Source: Streptomyces noursei ATCC 11455 (GTDB lineage Bacteria; Actinomycetota; Actinomycetes; Streptomycetales; Streptomycetaceae). Taken from it: a DNA stretch of 64,000 nucleotides. The first letter of the stretch is position 1. Each line of letters opens with the position of its first letter. Under the pieces are notes generated by a model. It saw only the letters and a program-made list of their open reading frames with translations, was not told the DNA's origin and ran no database searches. Shown here piece by piece: positions 44,990-53,204 of the stretch. Both the position numbers and the translations under genes were made by a program. Location: NCBI RefSeq assembly GCF_001704275.1, contig NZ_CP011533.1, positions 5,766,001-5,830,000 on the forward strand, in the 5' to 3' direction.

Positions 44990-46180
44990 ATGCACGATCA
45001 GCTGGAGCCTGCCGGGCAGGAGCGGCCCGGGGAGCCGGAGCGGGCGCTGCGCCCGTTGGACGGCTTCACCGTCGGGGTGACCGCGGCCCGTCGGGCGGAG
45101 GAGCTGGGCGCGTTGCTGGAGCGCCGGGGCGCCCACGTGGTGCACGCCCCGGCGCTGCGCATCGTGCCCCTGCCGGACGACGCCGAACTGCTCGACGTCA
45201 CCCGTGCGCTGACCGAGGACCCGCCGGACGTGGTGGTGGCCACCACCGCCATCGGGTTCCGCGGCTGGATCGAGGCGGCGGAGGGCTGGGGGCTGGGCGA
45301 GGCGCTGCTGGGCCGGCTGACCGGCGCGGAGCTGCTGGCCCGCGGCCCGAAGGTGCGCGGCGCGATCCGGGCCGCCGGGCTGACCGAGAAGTGGTCGCCG
45401 GCCTCGGAGTCGATGGCCGAGGTCCTCGACCGGCTGCTGGCGCAGGGCGTCGCCGGACGGCGGGTCGCCGTTCAGCTGCACGGGGAGCCGCTGCCGGGGT
45501 TCGTCGAGGCGCTGCGGGCCGGTGGCGCGGAGGTGATCGGGGTGCCGGTGTACCGGTGGATGCCGCCGGCCGACCTCGGGCCGGTGGACCGGCTGTTGGA
45601 CGCGGTGCTGGCGCGCGGCCTGGACGCGGTGACCTTCACCAGCGCGCCGGCCGCCGCGTCGCTGCTGCGCCGGGCCGCCGAGCGCGGCATCCAGCCGGAG
45701 CTGCTGGCCGCGCTCCGGCAGGACGTGCTGGTGGCGTGCGTGGGGCCGGTGACGGCGCTGCCGCTGGAGGCGCTGGACGTACCCACCCGGCAGCCGGAGC
45801 GCTTCCGGCTGGGGCCGCTGGTGCAGCTGCTGTGCCGGGAACTCCCGGGCCGGGTGCCGCCGTTGCCGGTCGCCGGGCGGCGGCTGGAGATCCGCGGCCG
45901 GGCCGCGGTGGTGGACGGCGGGCTGCGGCCGGTGCCGCCCGCCGGGATGGCGCTGCTGCGCGCCCTGGCCCGCCGCCCCGGCTGGGTGGTGGCCCGCGGC
46001 GAGCTGCTGCGGGCGCTGCCGGGCACGGGCCGGGACGAGCACGCGGTGGAGACCGCGGTGGCGCGGCTGCGGACGGCGCTGGGCGAGCCCCGGCTGATCC
46101 AGACGGTGGTCAAGCGCGGCTACCGGCTGGCGCTGGACGCCCCGGCGGACACCGAGAAGTACGGCGACGGCACGGCCTAG
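44990..46180 (+). CDS. nnaR: HemD-like nitrate assimilation regulator NnaR
   Basis: This 396-residue protein combines a uroporphyrinogen-III synthase-like domain (about residues 22-265; GFTVGVTAARRAEEL, TAIGFRGWIEAA, TFTSAPAAASLLRRA) with a C-terminal OmpR-type winged helix (about 300-390; RPGWVVARGELLRALPG, VETAVARLRTALG, VKRGYRLAL). Such fusions are regulators, not haem enzymes; the Streptomyces member NnaR assists GlnR in nitrate/nitrite gene control. Adjacency to narK and a GlnR box upstream support that assignment. ATG 44990 follows GGAG at 12 bases. Confidence 0.9.
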   Translation: MHDQLEPAGQERPGEPERALRPLDGFTVGVTAARRAEELGALLERRGAHVVHAPALRIVPLPDDAELLDVTRALTEDPPDVVVATTAIGFRGWIEAAEGWGLGEALLGRLTGAELLARGPKVRGAIRAAGLTEKWSPASESMAEVLDRLLAQGVAGRRVAVQLHGEPLPGFVEALRAGGAEVIGVPVYRWMPPADLGPVDRLLDAVLARGLDAVTFTSAPAAASLLRRAAERGIQPELLAALRQDVLVACVGPVTALPLEALDVPTRQPERFRLGPLVQLLCRELPGRVPPLPVAGRRLEIRGRAAVVDGGLRPVPPAGMALLRALARRPGWVVARGELLRALPGTGRDEHAVETAVARLRTALGEPRLIQTVVKRGYRLALDAPADTEKYGDGTA

Positions 46181-46247
46181 CCAGGGTCTGCCGCCACCTT
46201 CCCGTCCGTCCGCCCCGTCCTCCGTCCCGCGGCCCGTCCCGGCTCCC

Positions 46248-47024
46248 TCAGGCCGGGTTGGTCACCCGGATCTTGGACTGGCCGTGCGGCCGGGACTCCC
46301 AGTCCTCCATGAACCGCGCCTGGAGCCCGTGCTTGCGGGCCAGCCGCAGCAGGGTCTCGGTCCGGTAGTAGAAGTCCTCCCGCAGCACCTGGTGTTCGGT
46401 GCCCTCGGTGCGGTCGAAGGTGAAGTCGAAGAACCCGCCGGGCGCCAGGATCCGGCCGACGTGCGCCAGGCACTCGTCGATGACGTGGATCGGCGAGTGC
46501 GAGAAGACGCTGTGCGCGTGGACGACGTCGAAGTGCGCGGACGGCAGGAACTCCAGCTTGAGGTCCTGGGTGATCGTCAGGTGCGGGAGCTTGTCCTGGA
46601 GCTCGTAGGTCGTCAGGGTCTGCTTGGCGGCTATCAGGATGTCGGGCGAGATGTCGATGCCGTAGTAGTGGCCGGCGTCCAGGTGGGCGATGAAGCGCCA
46701 GCCGGCGCGCAGGTTGCCGCAGCCGATGTCGAGCATCCGGTGCCCGGGCCGCAGCCCGTGCTCCACCAGGTAGTCGAACTGCATCTCGCCCAGCGCCAGC
46801 CAGCGTTGGTGGCTGCGGCTGCCGACCGCGGCCTCCGGGTTGCGGCTGGTGTCGGAGGCCATCACCGCGCGGTAGTACGCGACGTGGTCGGGGTGCTTGA
46901 GGCGCAGCCAGGTGTCGCGGGCGGTGCGCTTGACGTACGGGGCGATCCGGGCGGGGTTGCGGACCGCGTAACCGAGCTTGTGGGTCAGGCTGGCGCGGTT
47001 CTTGAGCAGCGGAGAGGGCGACAT
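46248..47024 (-). CDS. SAM-dependent methyltransferase
   Basis: This 258-residue class I methyltransferase has the SAM motif HRMLDIGCGNLRAGWRF at about residues 95-110, then YYGIDISPDIL and FDVVHAHSVFSHSPIHVI. A helical N-terminal region (KLGYAVRNPARIAPYVKRTARDTW) precedes it. It is convergent with nnaR. The substrate is unknown; the layout resembles methyltransferases of glycolipid or natural-product pathways. The message is probably leaderless: TATAGT lies seven bases upstream of the ATG and no ribosome site is seen. Confidence 0.85.
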   Translation of the reverse strand: MSPSPLLKNRASLTHKLGYAVRNPARIAPYVKRTARDTWLRLKHPDHVAYYRAVMASDTSRNPEAAVGSRSHQRWLALGEMQFDYLVEHGLRPGHRMLDIGCGNLRAGWRFIAHLDAGHYYGIDISPDILIAAKQTLTTYELQDKLPHLTITQDLKLEFLPSAHFDVVHAHSVFSHSPIHVIDECLAHVGRILAPGGFFDFTFDRTEGTEHQVLREDFYYRTETLLRLARKHGLQARFMEDWESRPHGQSKIRVTNPA

Positions 47025-47031
47025 GCGGCGG

Positions 47032-47089
47032 ACTATACAGCAGATGTATACGCGCGATATCTACATGGGGTGTCTACATGGGGTGTCTA
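47032..47089. promoter_or_regulatory. Methyltransferase promoter with 13-bp tandem repeat
   Basis: On the minus strand TATAGT (47037 to 47032) is a strong -10 box seven bases before the start codon. Just upstream, TCTACATGGGGTG is repeated exactly at 47060-47072 and 47073-47085, with a partial third copy to 47089. Tandem repeats next to a -10/-35 region could be binding sites for an activator. Confidence 0.5.
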
Positions 47090-47290
47090 GGTGGTGGGCG
47101 GCGCGCCGCTCCGTCGTGCCGGTGCCCGCCGCCCCGTCCCGCCCCATCCCGCGGCCGGCGCGGATGGGCCGCGCGTCGTCCGTGGGGTTCCGGGGAGCGG
47201 CGCGGCCGGGCACCCTGGGAGCGCTCCCGTACGCCCCCTCCGCCCCCTTTCCCGTGTTTCCCGTGTCCGTTCCCGAGGAGTGACAGGCAC

Positions 47291-47905
47291 ATGGCAGCCC
47301 TCTACGGCCTCCGGTTCGACTGCGGGCGGATCTGCCTGGACCTGGTGGCCACCGCCGCCGGCGCCCCGGCCGCCGTCGAACGGCTCACCGGCCCCGGGCC
47401 GTTGGCCGCCTGGCTGACCGGTGCGGGGGTGGTGCCGCCCGGCGCCGCGCTGGACGCGGTCGACGCCTGCTGGGTCGCCCGCTTCCGGGCGCTGCGCGAG
47501 GTGCTGGGCCGGATCGTCCGCGCCGAACTGCGCGGCCGGGCCGCCGCCTGTGACCTGGTGCTGCTGAACGCCGCGGCCGGGGCCGCCCCGCCGCCCGCGG
47601 TGCAGGCCGTCCGCGGCCCGGACGGTGCGCTGGCCGGCGCCCTGGCCGGGCCGCCCGACTGTGCCGGGCTGTTGGCGGTGGTGGCCCGGGACGCTGTCGC
47701 GCTGCTCACCGACCCCGTGGTGCGCGGGCAGTTGCGGCAATGTGCCGGCGAGGGCTGCGGGCTGGTCTATCTGGACACCTCGCGCGGCCGGCGCCGTCGC
47801 TGGTGCTCCAGCGAGGTCTGCGGCAACCGCGCCCGGGTGGCCCGGCACCGGCAGCGGGCCGGACGGGCCGGGCGACCGGACCCGCCCGTACGAACCGTGT
47901 TCTGA
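47291..47905 (+). CDS. CGNR zinc-finger / ABATE-domain regulator
   Basis: This 204-residue protein of the CGNR family, putative stress-induced transcription regulators, has an N-terminal ABATE domain (FDCGRICLDLVAT, WLTGAGV, FRALREVLGRIVRAEL) and the C-terminal zinc finger with CAGEGCGLVYLDTSR, RRWCSSEVCGNRARVARHR. The four zinc cysteines and the CGNR signature are intact. The start ATG follows GAGGAG by about 11 bases. It stands alone, with its own upstream region divergent from the methyltransferase. Confidence 0.88.
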   Translation: MAALYGLRFDCGRICLDLVATAAGAPAAVERLTGPGPLAAWLTGAGVVPPGAALDAVDACWVARFRALREVLGRIVRAELRGRAAACDLVLLNAAAGAAPPPAVQAVRGPDGALAGALAGPPDCAGLLAVVARDAVALLTDPVVRGQLRQCAGEGCGLVYLDTSRGRRRRWCSSEVCGNRARVARHRQRAGRAGRPDPPVRTVF

Positions 47906-48014
47906 GGCAACATCCGACCGGCTCCGTCCAGTTTTGTCCGTCTCTCCAGGTGCGCGCGGTGCCGGGTTCGCGTACGGTTGACGGCTGCCCTACGCACAGC
48001 AGAAGGGGGCTTGG

Positions 48015-50459
48015 GTGGCCGCGCACAACGCCACGCACGCACCGGACCACGCACCGGATTCCGTTCGGGACCGTGAGATCGAGGCCGAGCAGACGCATCT
48101 CGACCTCGTCTACCGGCGTCTCGAGGAGAAGATCCACGAGGCGGAGTTCCTCATGGACGACGCCGCCAAGCGCGGCCAGGTCGGCACGCCCGGCGCGCTC
48201 GCCGAACGCGACGCCCAGGTCTTCCAGGCCGGCGTCCATCTCCACCGTCTCAATTCCGAGTACGAGGACTTCCTCTTCGGCCGGATCGACCTGCTCCTGG
48301 GCAAGGACGGCAAGAAGGGCCCGGACGGCGCCTACACCTCCGTCGAGCCCGCCGACGGCGTGATCCAGGACGGTCGCGCCGCCATCGCCGAGACGCTGCA
48401 CATCGGCCGCCTCGGGGTCCTGGACGCCGACTACTCGCCGCTGGTCATCGACTGGCGGGCGCCGGCCGCCGCGCCCTTCTACCGCGCCACCCCGGTCGCC
48501 CCCGGCCGGGTGGTCCGCCGCCGGGTGATCCGCTCCAAGGGCCGCCGGGTGCTGGGCGTCGAGGACGACCTGATGCGCCCGGAGGTCACCGCCACCCTGA
48601 ACGGCGAGGAGCTGCCGGCGATCGGCGACGGCGCACTGATGGCCGCGCTGGGCCGGGCCCGCAGCCACACCATGCGGGACATCGTCGCCTCCATCCAGGC
48701 CGAACAGGACATGGTGATCCGGGCCCCCGCCGCCTCCGTCACCGAGGTCGAGGGCGGGCCGGGCACCGGCAAGACCGCGGTCGCCCTGCACCGCGCCGCC
48801 TACCTCCTCTACCAGGACCGCCGCCGCTACGCCGGCGGCATCCTGATCGTCTCCCCGACGCCGCTGCTGGTCTCCTACACCGAGGGCGTGCTGCCGTCGC
48901 TCGGCGAGGAGGGGCAGGTCGCCATCCGGGCGCTCGGCTCGCTCGTCGAGGGCGCCGAGGCGACCGCCTACGACCCGCCCGCGGTCTCCCGCGTCAAGGG
49001 CTCGGCGCGGATGCAGAAGCTGCTGCGCAAGGCCGCCCGCGGGGCGCTGGAGGCGGCGGCCCCGGCCGCCCCGCCGCGCGCCCGCACCGCGGAGGACGCC
49101 CAGCTGTCCCTGGAGGACCTCGCCGCGGGGACGGACGCCCCGGCCGCCGCCCCGGTCCCGCCGACCCGCCTGAGGGTCGTCGCGTTCGGCGCCCGGCTCG
49201 AACTGGACGAGGCCGAGCTGCGCGCCATCCGGCAGTCCGCGCTGGGCGGCACCGCCCCGGTCAACCTGCTGCGCCCGCGCGCCCGCCGGCTGATCCTGGA
49301 CGCCCTGTGGGCCAAGTCCGGCGCCGCCCGCCGCTACCCGGACCCGGAGCTGGCCGCCGAGGTCCGCCAGGGCTTCGACGAGGACCTCGTCACCGAGCCG
49401 GAGTTCCAGGAGTTCCTGGACGCCTGGTGGCCGGAACTCACCCCGCGCGGGGTGCTGGCCGCGATGGCCGACGAGCGCCGCCTGGGCCGCTGGGCGCGCC
49501 GTCTGCTCAACCCCCGCGAGGTGCGTCAACTCGCCCGCTCGCTGCGGCGGCTGGGCGGCGACGGCCGGGGCCCGCTGTCGGTGCACGACGTCGCGCTGCT
49601 GGACGAGCTCCAGCAGATCCTGGGCGCCCCGGCGAGACCGGCCCGCCCGCGCGAGGCCGACCCGCTGGACCAGCTGACCGGCCTGGAGGAGCTGACCACC
49701 TACGCGGACCGGCTCTCGGCCGGCCGCTCCGGCCGCCGCGAGCGGCTGGAGGAGGAGCGCGCCGACTACGCCCACATCATCGTCGACGAGGCCCAGGACC
49801 TGACGCCGATGCAGTGGCGGATGGTGGGCCGCCGCGGCCGGCACGCCACCTGGACCGTGGTCGGCGACCCGGCGCAGTCCTCCTGGTCGGACCCGGACGA
49901 GGCCGCCGAGGCCCGCGACGAGGCGCTCGGCACCCGCCCGCGCCGGCGCTTCACGCTCACCGTGAACTACCGCAACCCGGCCGAGATCGCGGAGCTGGCG
50001 TCCAAGGTGCTGGCGCTGGCCATGCCCGGCACCCCGTCGCCCAGGGCGGTCCGCTCCACCGGCCTGGAGCCGCGCTTCGGCGTCGTGGACGGGGCGCCCG
50101 GCACGCGCGGTGCCGCAGAAGCGGCACTGGCCCGTGCCGCGGTCGCCGAGGCCGAACGGCTGCTGGCCGAGGTCGAGGGCACGGTCGGCGTCGTGGTGGC
50201 GATGCACCGCCGCGAGCAGGCCCGCGCCTGGCTGGCCGGGCTCGGCGACCGCGTGGTGGCGCTGGGCTCCCTGGAGGCCAAGGGCCTGGAGTACGACGCC
50301 ACCCTGGTGGTCTCGCCCGCCGAGATCGCCGACGAGTCCCCGGCCGGCCTGCGGGTGCTCTACGTCGCCCTGACCCGGGCCACCCAGCAGCTGACCGTGC
50401 TCTCCGCCGCCGCGGACGACCCGGACGCCGACGGCGTACCGGATCTGCTGCGCGACTAG
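48015..50459 (+). CDS. helR: HelD/HelR-type RNA polymerase-associated helicase
   Basis: This 814-residue UvrD-like protein has an N-terminal coiled coil (residues 18-95, EIEAEQTHLDLVYRRLEEK onward) of the kind that enters the RNA polymerase secondary channel. Walker A is GGPGTGKT at 247-254, motif II VDEAQDLTPMQWRM, then VNYRNPAEIAELA, LEAKGLEYDATLVV and VALTRATQQLTVL. HelD proteins recycle stalled polymerase; Streptomyces HelR also displaces rifamycins. The 109-bp upstream gap shows a TACGGT -10 (47973-47978) but no long inverted repeat of the rifamycin-associated-element kind. The symbol is therefore tentative. Confidence 0.85.
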   Translation: MAAHNATHAPDHAPDSVRDREIEAEQTHLDLVYRRLEEKIHEAEFLMDDAAKRGQVGTPGALAERDAQVFQAGVHLHRLNSEYEDFLFGRIDLLLGKDGKKGPDGAYTSVEPADGVIQDGRAAIAETLHIGRLGVLDADYSPLVIDWRAPAAAPFYRATPVAPGRVVRRRVIRSKGRRVLGVEDDLMRPEVTATLNGEELPAIGDGALMAALGRARSHTMRDIVASIQAEQDMVIRAPAASVTEVEGGPGTGKTAVALHRAAYLLYQDRRRYAGGILIVSPTPLLVSYTEGVLPSLGEEGQVAIRALGSLVEGAEATAYDPPAVSRVKGSARMQKLLRKAARGALEAAAPAAPPRARTAEDAQLSLEDLAAGTDAPAAAPVPPTRLRVVAFGARLELDEAELRAIRQSALGGTAPVNLLRPRARRLILDALWAKSGAARRYPDPELAAEVRQGFDEDLVTEPEFQEFLDAWWPELTPRGVLAAMADERRLGRWARRLLNPREVRQLARSLRRLGGDGRGPLSVHDVALLDELQQILGAPARPARPREADPLDQLTGLEELTTYADRLSAGRSGRRERLEEERADYAHIIVDEAQDLTPMQWRMVGRRGRHATWTVVGDPAQSSWSDPDEAAEARDEALGTRPRRRFTLTVNYRNPAEIAELASKVLALAMPGTPSPRAVRSTGLEPRFGVVDGAPGTRGAAEAALARAAVAEAERLLAEVEGTVGVVVAMHRREQARAWLAGLGDRVVALGSLEAKGLEYDATLVVSPAEIADESPAGLRVLYVALTRATQQLTVLSAAADDPDADGVPDLLRD

Positions 50460-50599
50460 TTCGTGTCCGCCCCGGGCCCGGCCCCGGTCCCCGGCGGTGC
50501 GCCCCTGCGCGGGCGTACCGCCGCACCGGCGGGCGTGCTGCCATCCGAGGGGTTGTGAAATCAGTCGCGCGGGACGGGATTCGCTTGCCGGGATGGTTT

Positions 50600-50747
50600 G
50601 TTAGCCTTGGTGGCGGCACCGGCTCGATCCAAGCCCCCGGGCCCAACCATCGTCGCTACGAGCGACCACTTGCCGCGAGGCGAGCATGGCGGGTCGGTGT
50701 CATGAACCAACGGCGCGGGCGTCCCTCCTTCGGGAGGGGCGCCCGCG
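50600..50747 (+). ncRNA. Candidate structured small RNA
   Basis: Three hairpins follow one another: GTCGCT/AGCGAC (50652-50657 and 50661-50666), a GCC-GCGA-GGC GNRA-loop stem near 50672, and the terminal 15-bp UUCG hairpin at 50714-50747. A/T-richer sequence containing GTTAG and TAGCCT at 50600-50607 precedes them and may be a -10 region. The unit does not belong to either flanking gene. The 5' end is a guess. Confidence 0.35.
50714..50747 (+). terminator. UUCG tetraloop terminator
   Basis: A 15-bp stem (CGCGGGCGTCCCTCC at 50714-50728 with 50733-50747, one G-U pair) is closed by C-TTCG-G, the exceptionally stable tetraloop. It lies about 255 bases after the helicase gene. Confidence 0.75.
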
Positions 50748-51049
50748 GTCGTTCTCCCACCGGTTTCCCCCTGGCTTCTCCCGCCGGTCTCCTCGTGGCT
50801 CCCCCCTGATTCGCCCCCCGTTTTCCCCTGCGCCGGTGCCGGGGGCGCGCCTTGGCCGGTTCGCGACACCGAGGGGGGTTCCGCTCTCCAGGTCAACTCT
50901 CGTATGGTGGAAGAGTCTTTCCGGAATTTGTGGCTGGTTACCGTGTACCGGCTGGTAGGTGGGACGATCGAACAACGCGCTCCGGCTCGGGCACCCCTGA
51001 GACCCGGGGCCGCTTAGAGCCAAACCAGGGAAAGCAGAGGAAGTCGGCC

Positions 51050-52483
51050 ATGGCAACGGCGCCTAGCGTCTCGTATTCGATGACGGTGCGACTGGAAGTC
51101 CCAGCGAGCGGCACCGCCGTCAGCCAGCTCACCACGGCCGTGGAGTCCTCCGGCGGGTCGGTCACCGGCCTCGACGTGACCGCGTCCGGCCACGAGAAAC
51201 TCCGGATCGACGTCACGATCGCCGCGACCTCCACCGCGCACGCCCAGGAGATCGTCTCCCAGCTGCGCGGCATCGAGGGCGTCTCGCTCGGCAAGGTCTC
51301 CGACCGGACCTTCCTGATGCACCTCGGTGGCAAGATCGAGATGTCGTCCAAGCACCCCATCCGGAACCGCGACGACCTGTCCATGGTCTACACCCCCGGC
51401 GTCGCCCGGGTCTGCCAGGCCATCGCCGACAACCCCGAGGACGCCCGCCGGCTCACCATCAAGCGCAACAGCGTCGCCGTGGTCACCGACGGCTCCGCGG
51501 TCCTCGGCCTCGGCAACATCGGCCCCAAGGCCGCCCTGCCCGTCATGGAGGGCAAGGCGGCCCTCTTCAAGCGCTTCGCCGGCATCGACGCCTGGCCGAT
51601 CTGCCTGGACACCCAGGACACCGACGCGATCGTCGAGATCGTCAAGGCCATCGCCCCCGGCTTCGCGGGCATCAACCTGGAGGACATCTCCGCGCCCCGC
51701 TGCTTCGAGATCGAGGCCCGGCTGCGCGAGGCCCTGGACATCCCGGTCTTCCACGACGACCAGCACGGCACCGCCATCGTGGTGCTCGCCGCGCTCACCA
51801 ACGCGCTGCGGGTCGTCGGCAAGAAGATCGAGGACGTCCGGGTCGTGATGTCCGGCGCCGGCGCGGCCGGTACCGCCATCCTCAAGCTGCTGCTGGCCGC
51901 CGGTGTCGGGCACGCGGTGGTCGCCGACATCCACGGCGTGGTGCACGCGGGCCGCGCCGACCTGGTCGACGCCGACCCCGACTCGGCGCTGCGCTGGATC
52001 GCCGACAACACCAACCCCGACGGCATCACCGGCACCCTCAAGGAGGCCGTGGTCGGCGCCGACGTCTTCATCGGCGTCTCCGCCCCCAACGTCCTCGACG
52101 GTGACGACGTGGCGCGGATGGCCGACGGCGCGATCGTGTTCGCCCTCGCCAACCCCGACCCGGAGGTCGACCCGGCCCTCGCCCGGCAGACCGCCGCCGT
52201 CGTCGCCACCGGCCGCTCCGACTTCCCCAACCAGATCAACAACGTCCTGGTGTTCCCCGGGGTCTTCCGCGGCCTGCTCGACGCCGCCTCGCGTACGGTG
52301 AACACCGAGATGATGCTGGCCGCGGCCGGCGCTCTCGCCGATGTCGTGCTGGACGACGAGCTCAACGCGAACTACATCATCCCCAGCGTCTTCAACGAGA
52401 AGGTCGCGGGCGCGGTGGCCGGCGCGGTGCGCGACGCGGCGAAGGCCGCGGGCGATGCTGTGACGACTGCCACGGAGATCTGA
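51050..52483 (+). CDS. NAD(P)-dependent malic enzyme with N-terminal ACT domain
   Basis: This 477-residue enzyme converts malate to pyruvate and CO2, linking the TCA cycle to anaplerosis and NAD(P)H supply. Residues 8-85 form an ACT regulatory domain (YSMTVRLEVPASG, GSVTGLDVT). The malic N domain follows (SMVYTPGVARVCQ, NSVAVVTDGSAVLGLGNIG with the catalytic region, DDQHGTAIV metal site). The NAD-binding domain has VVMSGAGAAGTAI. An ACT domain on malic enzyme suggests amino-acid control. ATG 51050 follows GAGGA; longer in-frame sequence upstream is not protein-like. Confidence 0.94.
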   Translation: MATAPSVSYSMTVRLEVPASGTAVSQLTTAVESSGGSVTGLDVTASGHEKLRIDVTIAATSTAHAQEIVSQLRGIEGVSLGKVSDRTFLMHLGGKIEMSSKHPIRNRDDLSMVYTPGVARVCQAIADNPEDARRLTIKRNSVAVVTDGSAVLGLGNIGPKAALPVMEGKAALFKRFAGIDAWPICLDTQDTDAIVEIVKAIAPGFAGINLEDISAPRCFEIEARLREALDIPVFHDDQHGTAIVVLAALTNALRVVGKKIEDVRVVMSGAGAAGTAILKLLLAAGVGHAVVADIHGVVHAGRADLVDADPDSALRWIADNTNPDGITGTLKEAVVGADVFIGVSAPNVLDGDDVARMADGAIVFALANPDPEVDPALARQTAAVVATGRSDFPNQINNVLVFPGVFRGLLDAASRTVNTEMMLAAAGALADVVLDDELNANYIIPSVFNEKVAGAVAGAVRDAAKAAGDAVTTATEI

Positions 52484-52728
52484 GACGGCGCGTCGCAGGA
52501 CCTGCCCTCAGCAGGCCCCCCATAGGGTGTCGAGTGACCCTCCAGGGTGCCGGATTGGCTTTACCGCCGCAGGTGGGGGCAGGATGCTCTCCCAAGGACA
52601 TTGTCCAGGGGGACCTCAGGCGCGAGGGAGCTGAAGGACGGACCCGGTTCGGTGGGCCGTCCGAGGGCCCTGGCAGCATCGGCTTCGATCTCACGCCGCA
52701 TTGGCAAGAAGAACACGGGAGTACATAC

Positions 52729-53010
52729 ATGAACCGCAGTGAGCTGGTGGCCGCACTGGCCGATCGCGCCGAGGTGACCCGCAAGGACGCCGACGCCGTT
52801 CTGGCCGCGCTCGCCGAGACCGTCGGCGAGGTCGTCGCCAAGGGCGACGAGAAGGTCACCATCCCCGGCTTCCTGACCTTCGAGCGCACCCACCGTGCCG
52901 CTCGCACCGCGCGCAACCCGCAGACCGGTGAGCCGATCCAGATCGCGGCCGGCTACAGCGTCAAGGTCTCCGCGGGCTCGAAGCTCAAGGAAGCCGCCAA
53001 GGGCAAGTAA
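52729..53010 (+). CDS. hupA: DNA-binding protein HU
   Basis: This 93-residue histone-like protein of the HU/IHF family starts MNRSELVAALADRAEV and contains the conserved GDEKVTIPGFLTFERTHRAARTARNPQTGEPI core, including the proline-tipped beta arm that intercalates DNA. It lacks the long lysine-rich tail of the second streptomycete HU (HupS), so it fits HupA. The ATG follows GGGAG; in-frame sequence upstream is not conserved. A strong terminator follows. Confidence 0.95.
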   Translation: MNRSELVAALADRAEVTRKDADAVLAALAETVGEVVAKGDEKVTIPGFLTFERTHRAARTARNPQTGEPIQIAAGYSVKVSAGSKLKEAAKGK

Positions 53011-53028
53011 GGCCCTTGCCACGGCATG

Positions 53029-53064
53029 AAAGGCGGCCACCCCTCCGGGGGGTGGCCGCCTTTT
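53029..53064 (+). terminator. Terminator of HU gene
   Basis: A perfect 15-bp stem (AAAGGCGGCCACCCC at 53029-53043, complement at 53049-53063), 5-base loop and TTTT lie 18 bases after the HU stop. Confidence 0.85.
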
Positions 53065-53153
53065 CGTATGCCCGCGTACGGCCTGTCCAGGGGCCTTCGG
53101 AGGGCCGCACACCCGGGACCCGGCCCGCCGTGGTGCTGCCCGGGTACGGCGAA

Positions 53154-53186
53154 GGCGCCGCACGGTCGACGTGACCGTACGGCGCC
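53154..53186 (-). terminator. Terminator of murA
   Basis: GGCGCCGCACGGTC (53154-53167) pairs with GACCGTACGGCGCC (53173-53186) with one mismatch and a 5-base loop, 18 bases beyond the murA stop. Confidence 0.7.
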
Positions 53187-53204
53187 CTCGGGGACGAGCG
53201 GGGA

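Larger units (their letters stand above)
50460..51049. other. 590-bp region between helicase and malic enzyme
   Basis: No protein gene is supported. The first part (about 50600-50747) looks like a structured small RNA ending in a strong hairpin and is listed separately. The rest is pyrimidine-rich (50750-50840) and then carries the malic enzyme promoter area, with A/T-richer sequence at 50910-50945; no clear hexamer pair was found. Confidence 0.5.

Noticed and set aside
47906..48014. Rifamycin-associated element upstream of the HelR-like gene
   Set aside because: GGGGGCTTGGG near the start resembles part of such a motif, but it is the ribosome-binding region and no inverted repeat is present.
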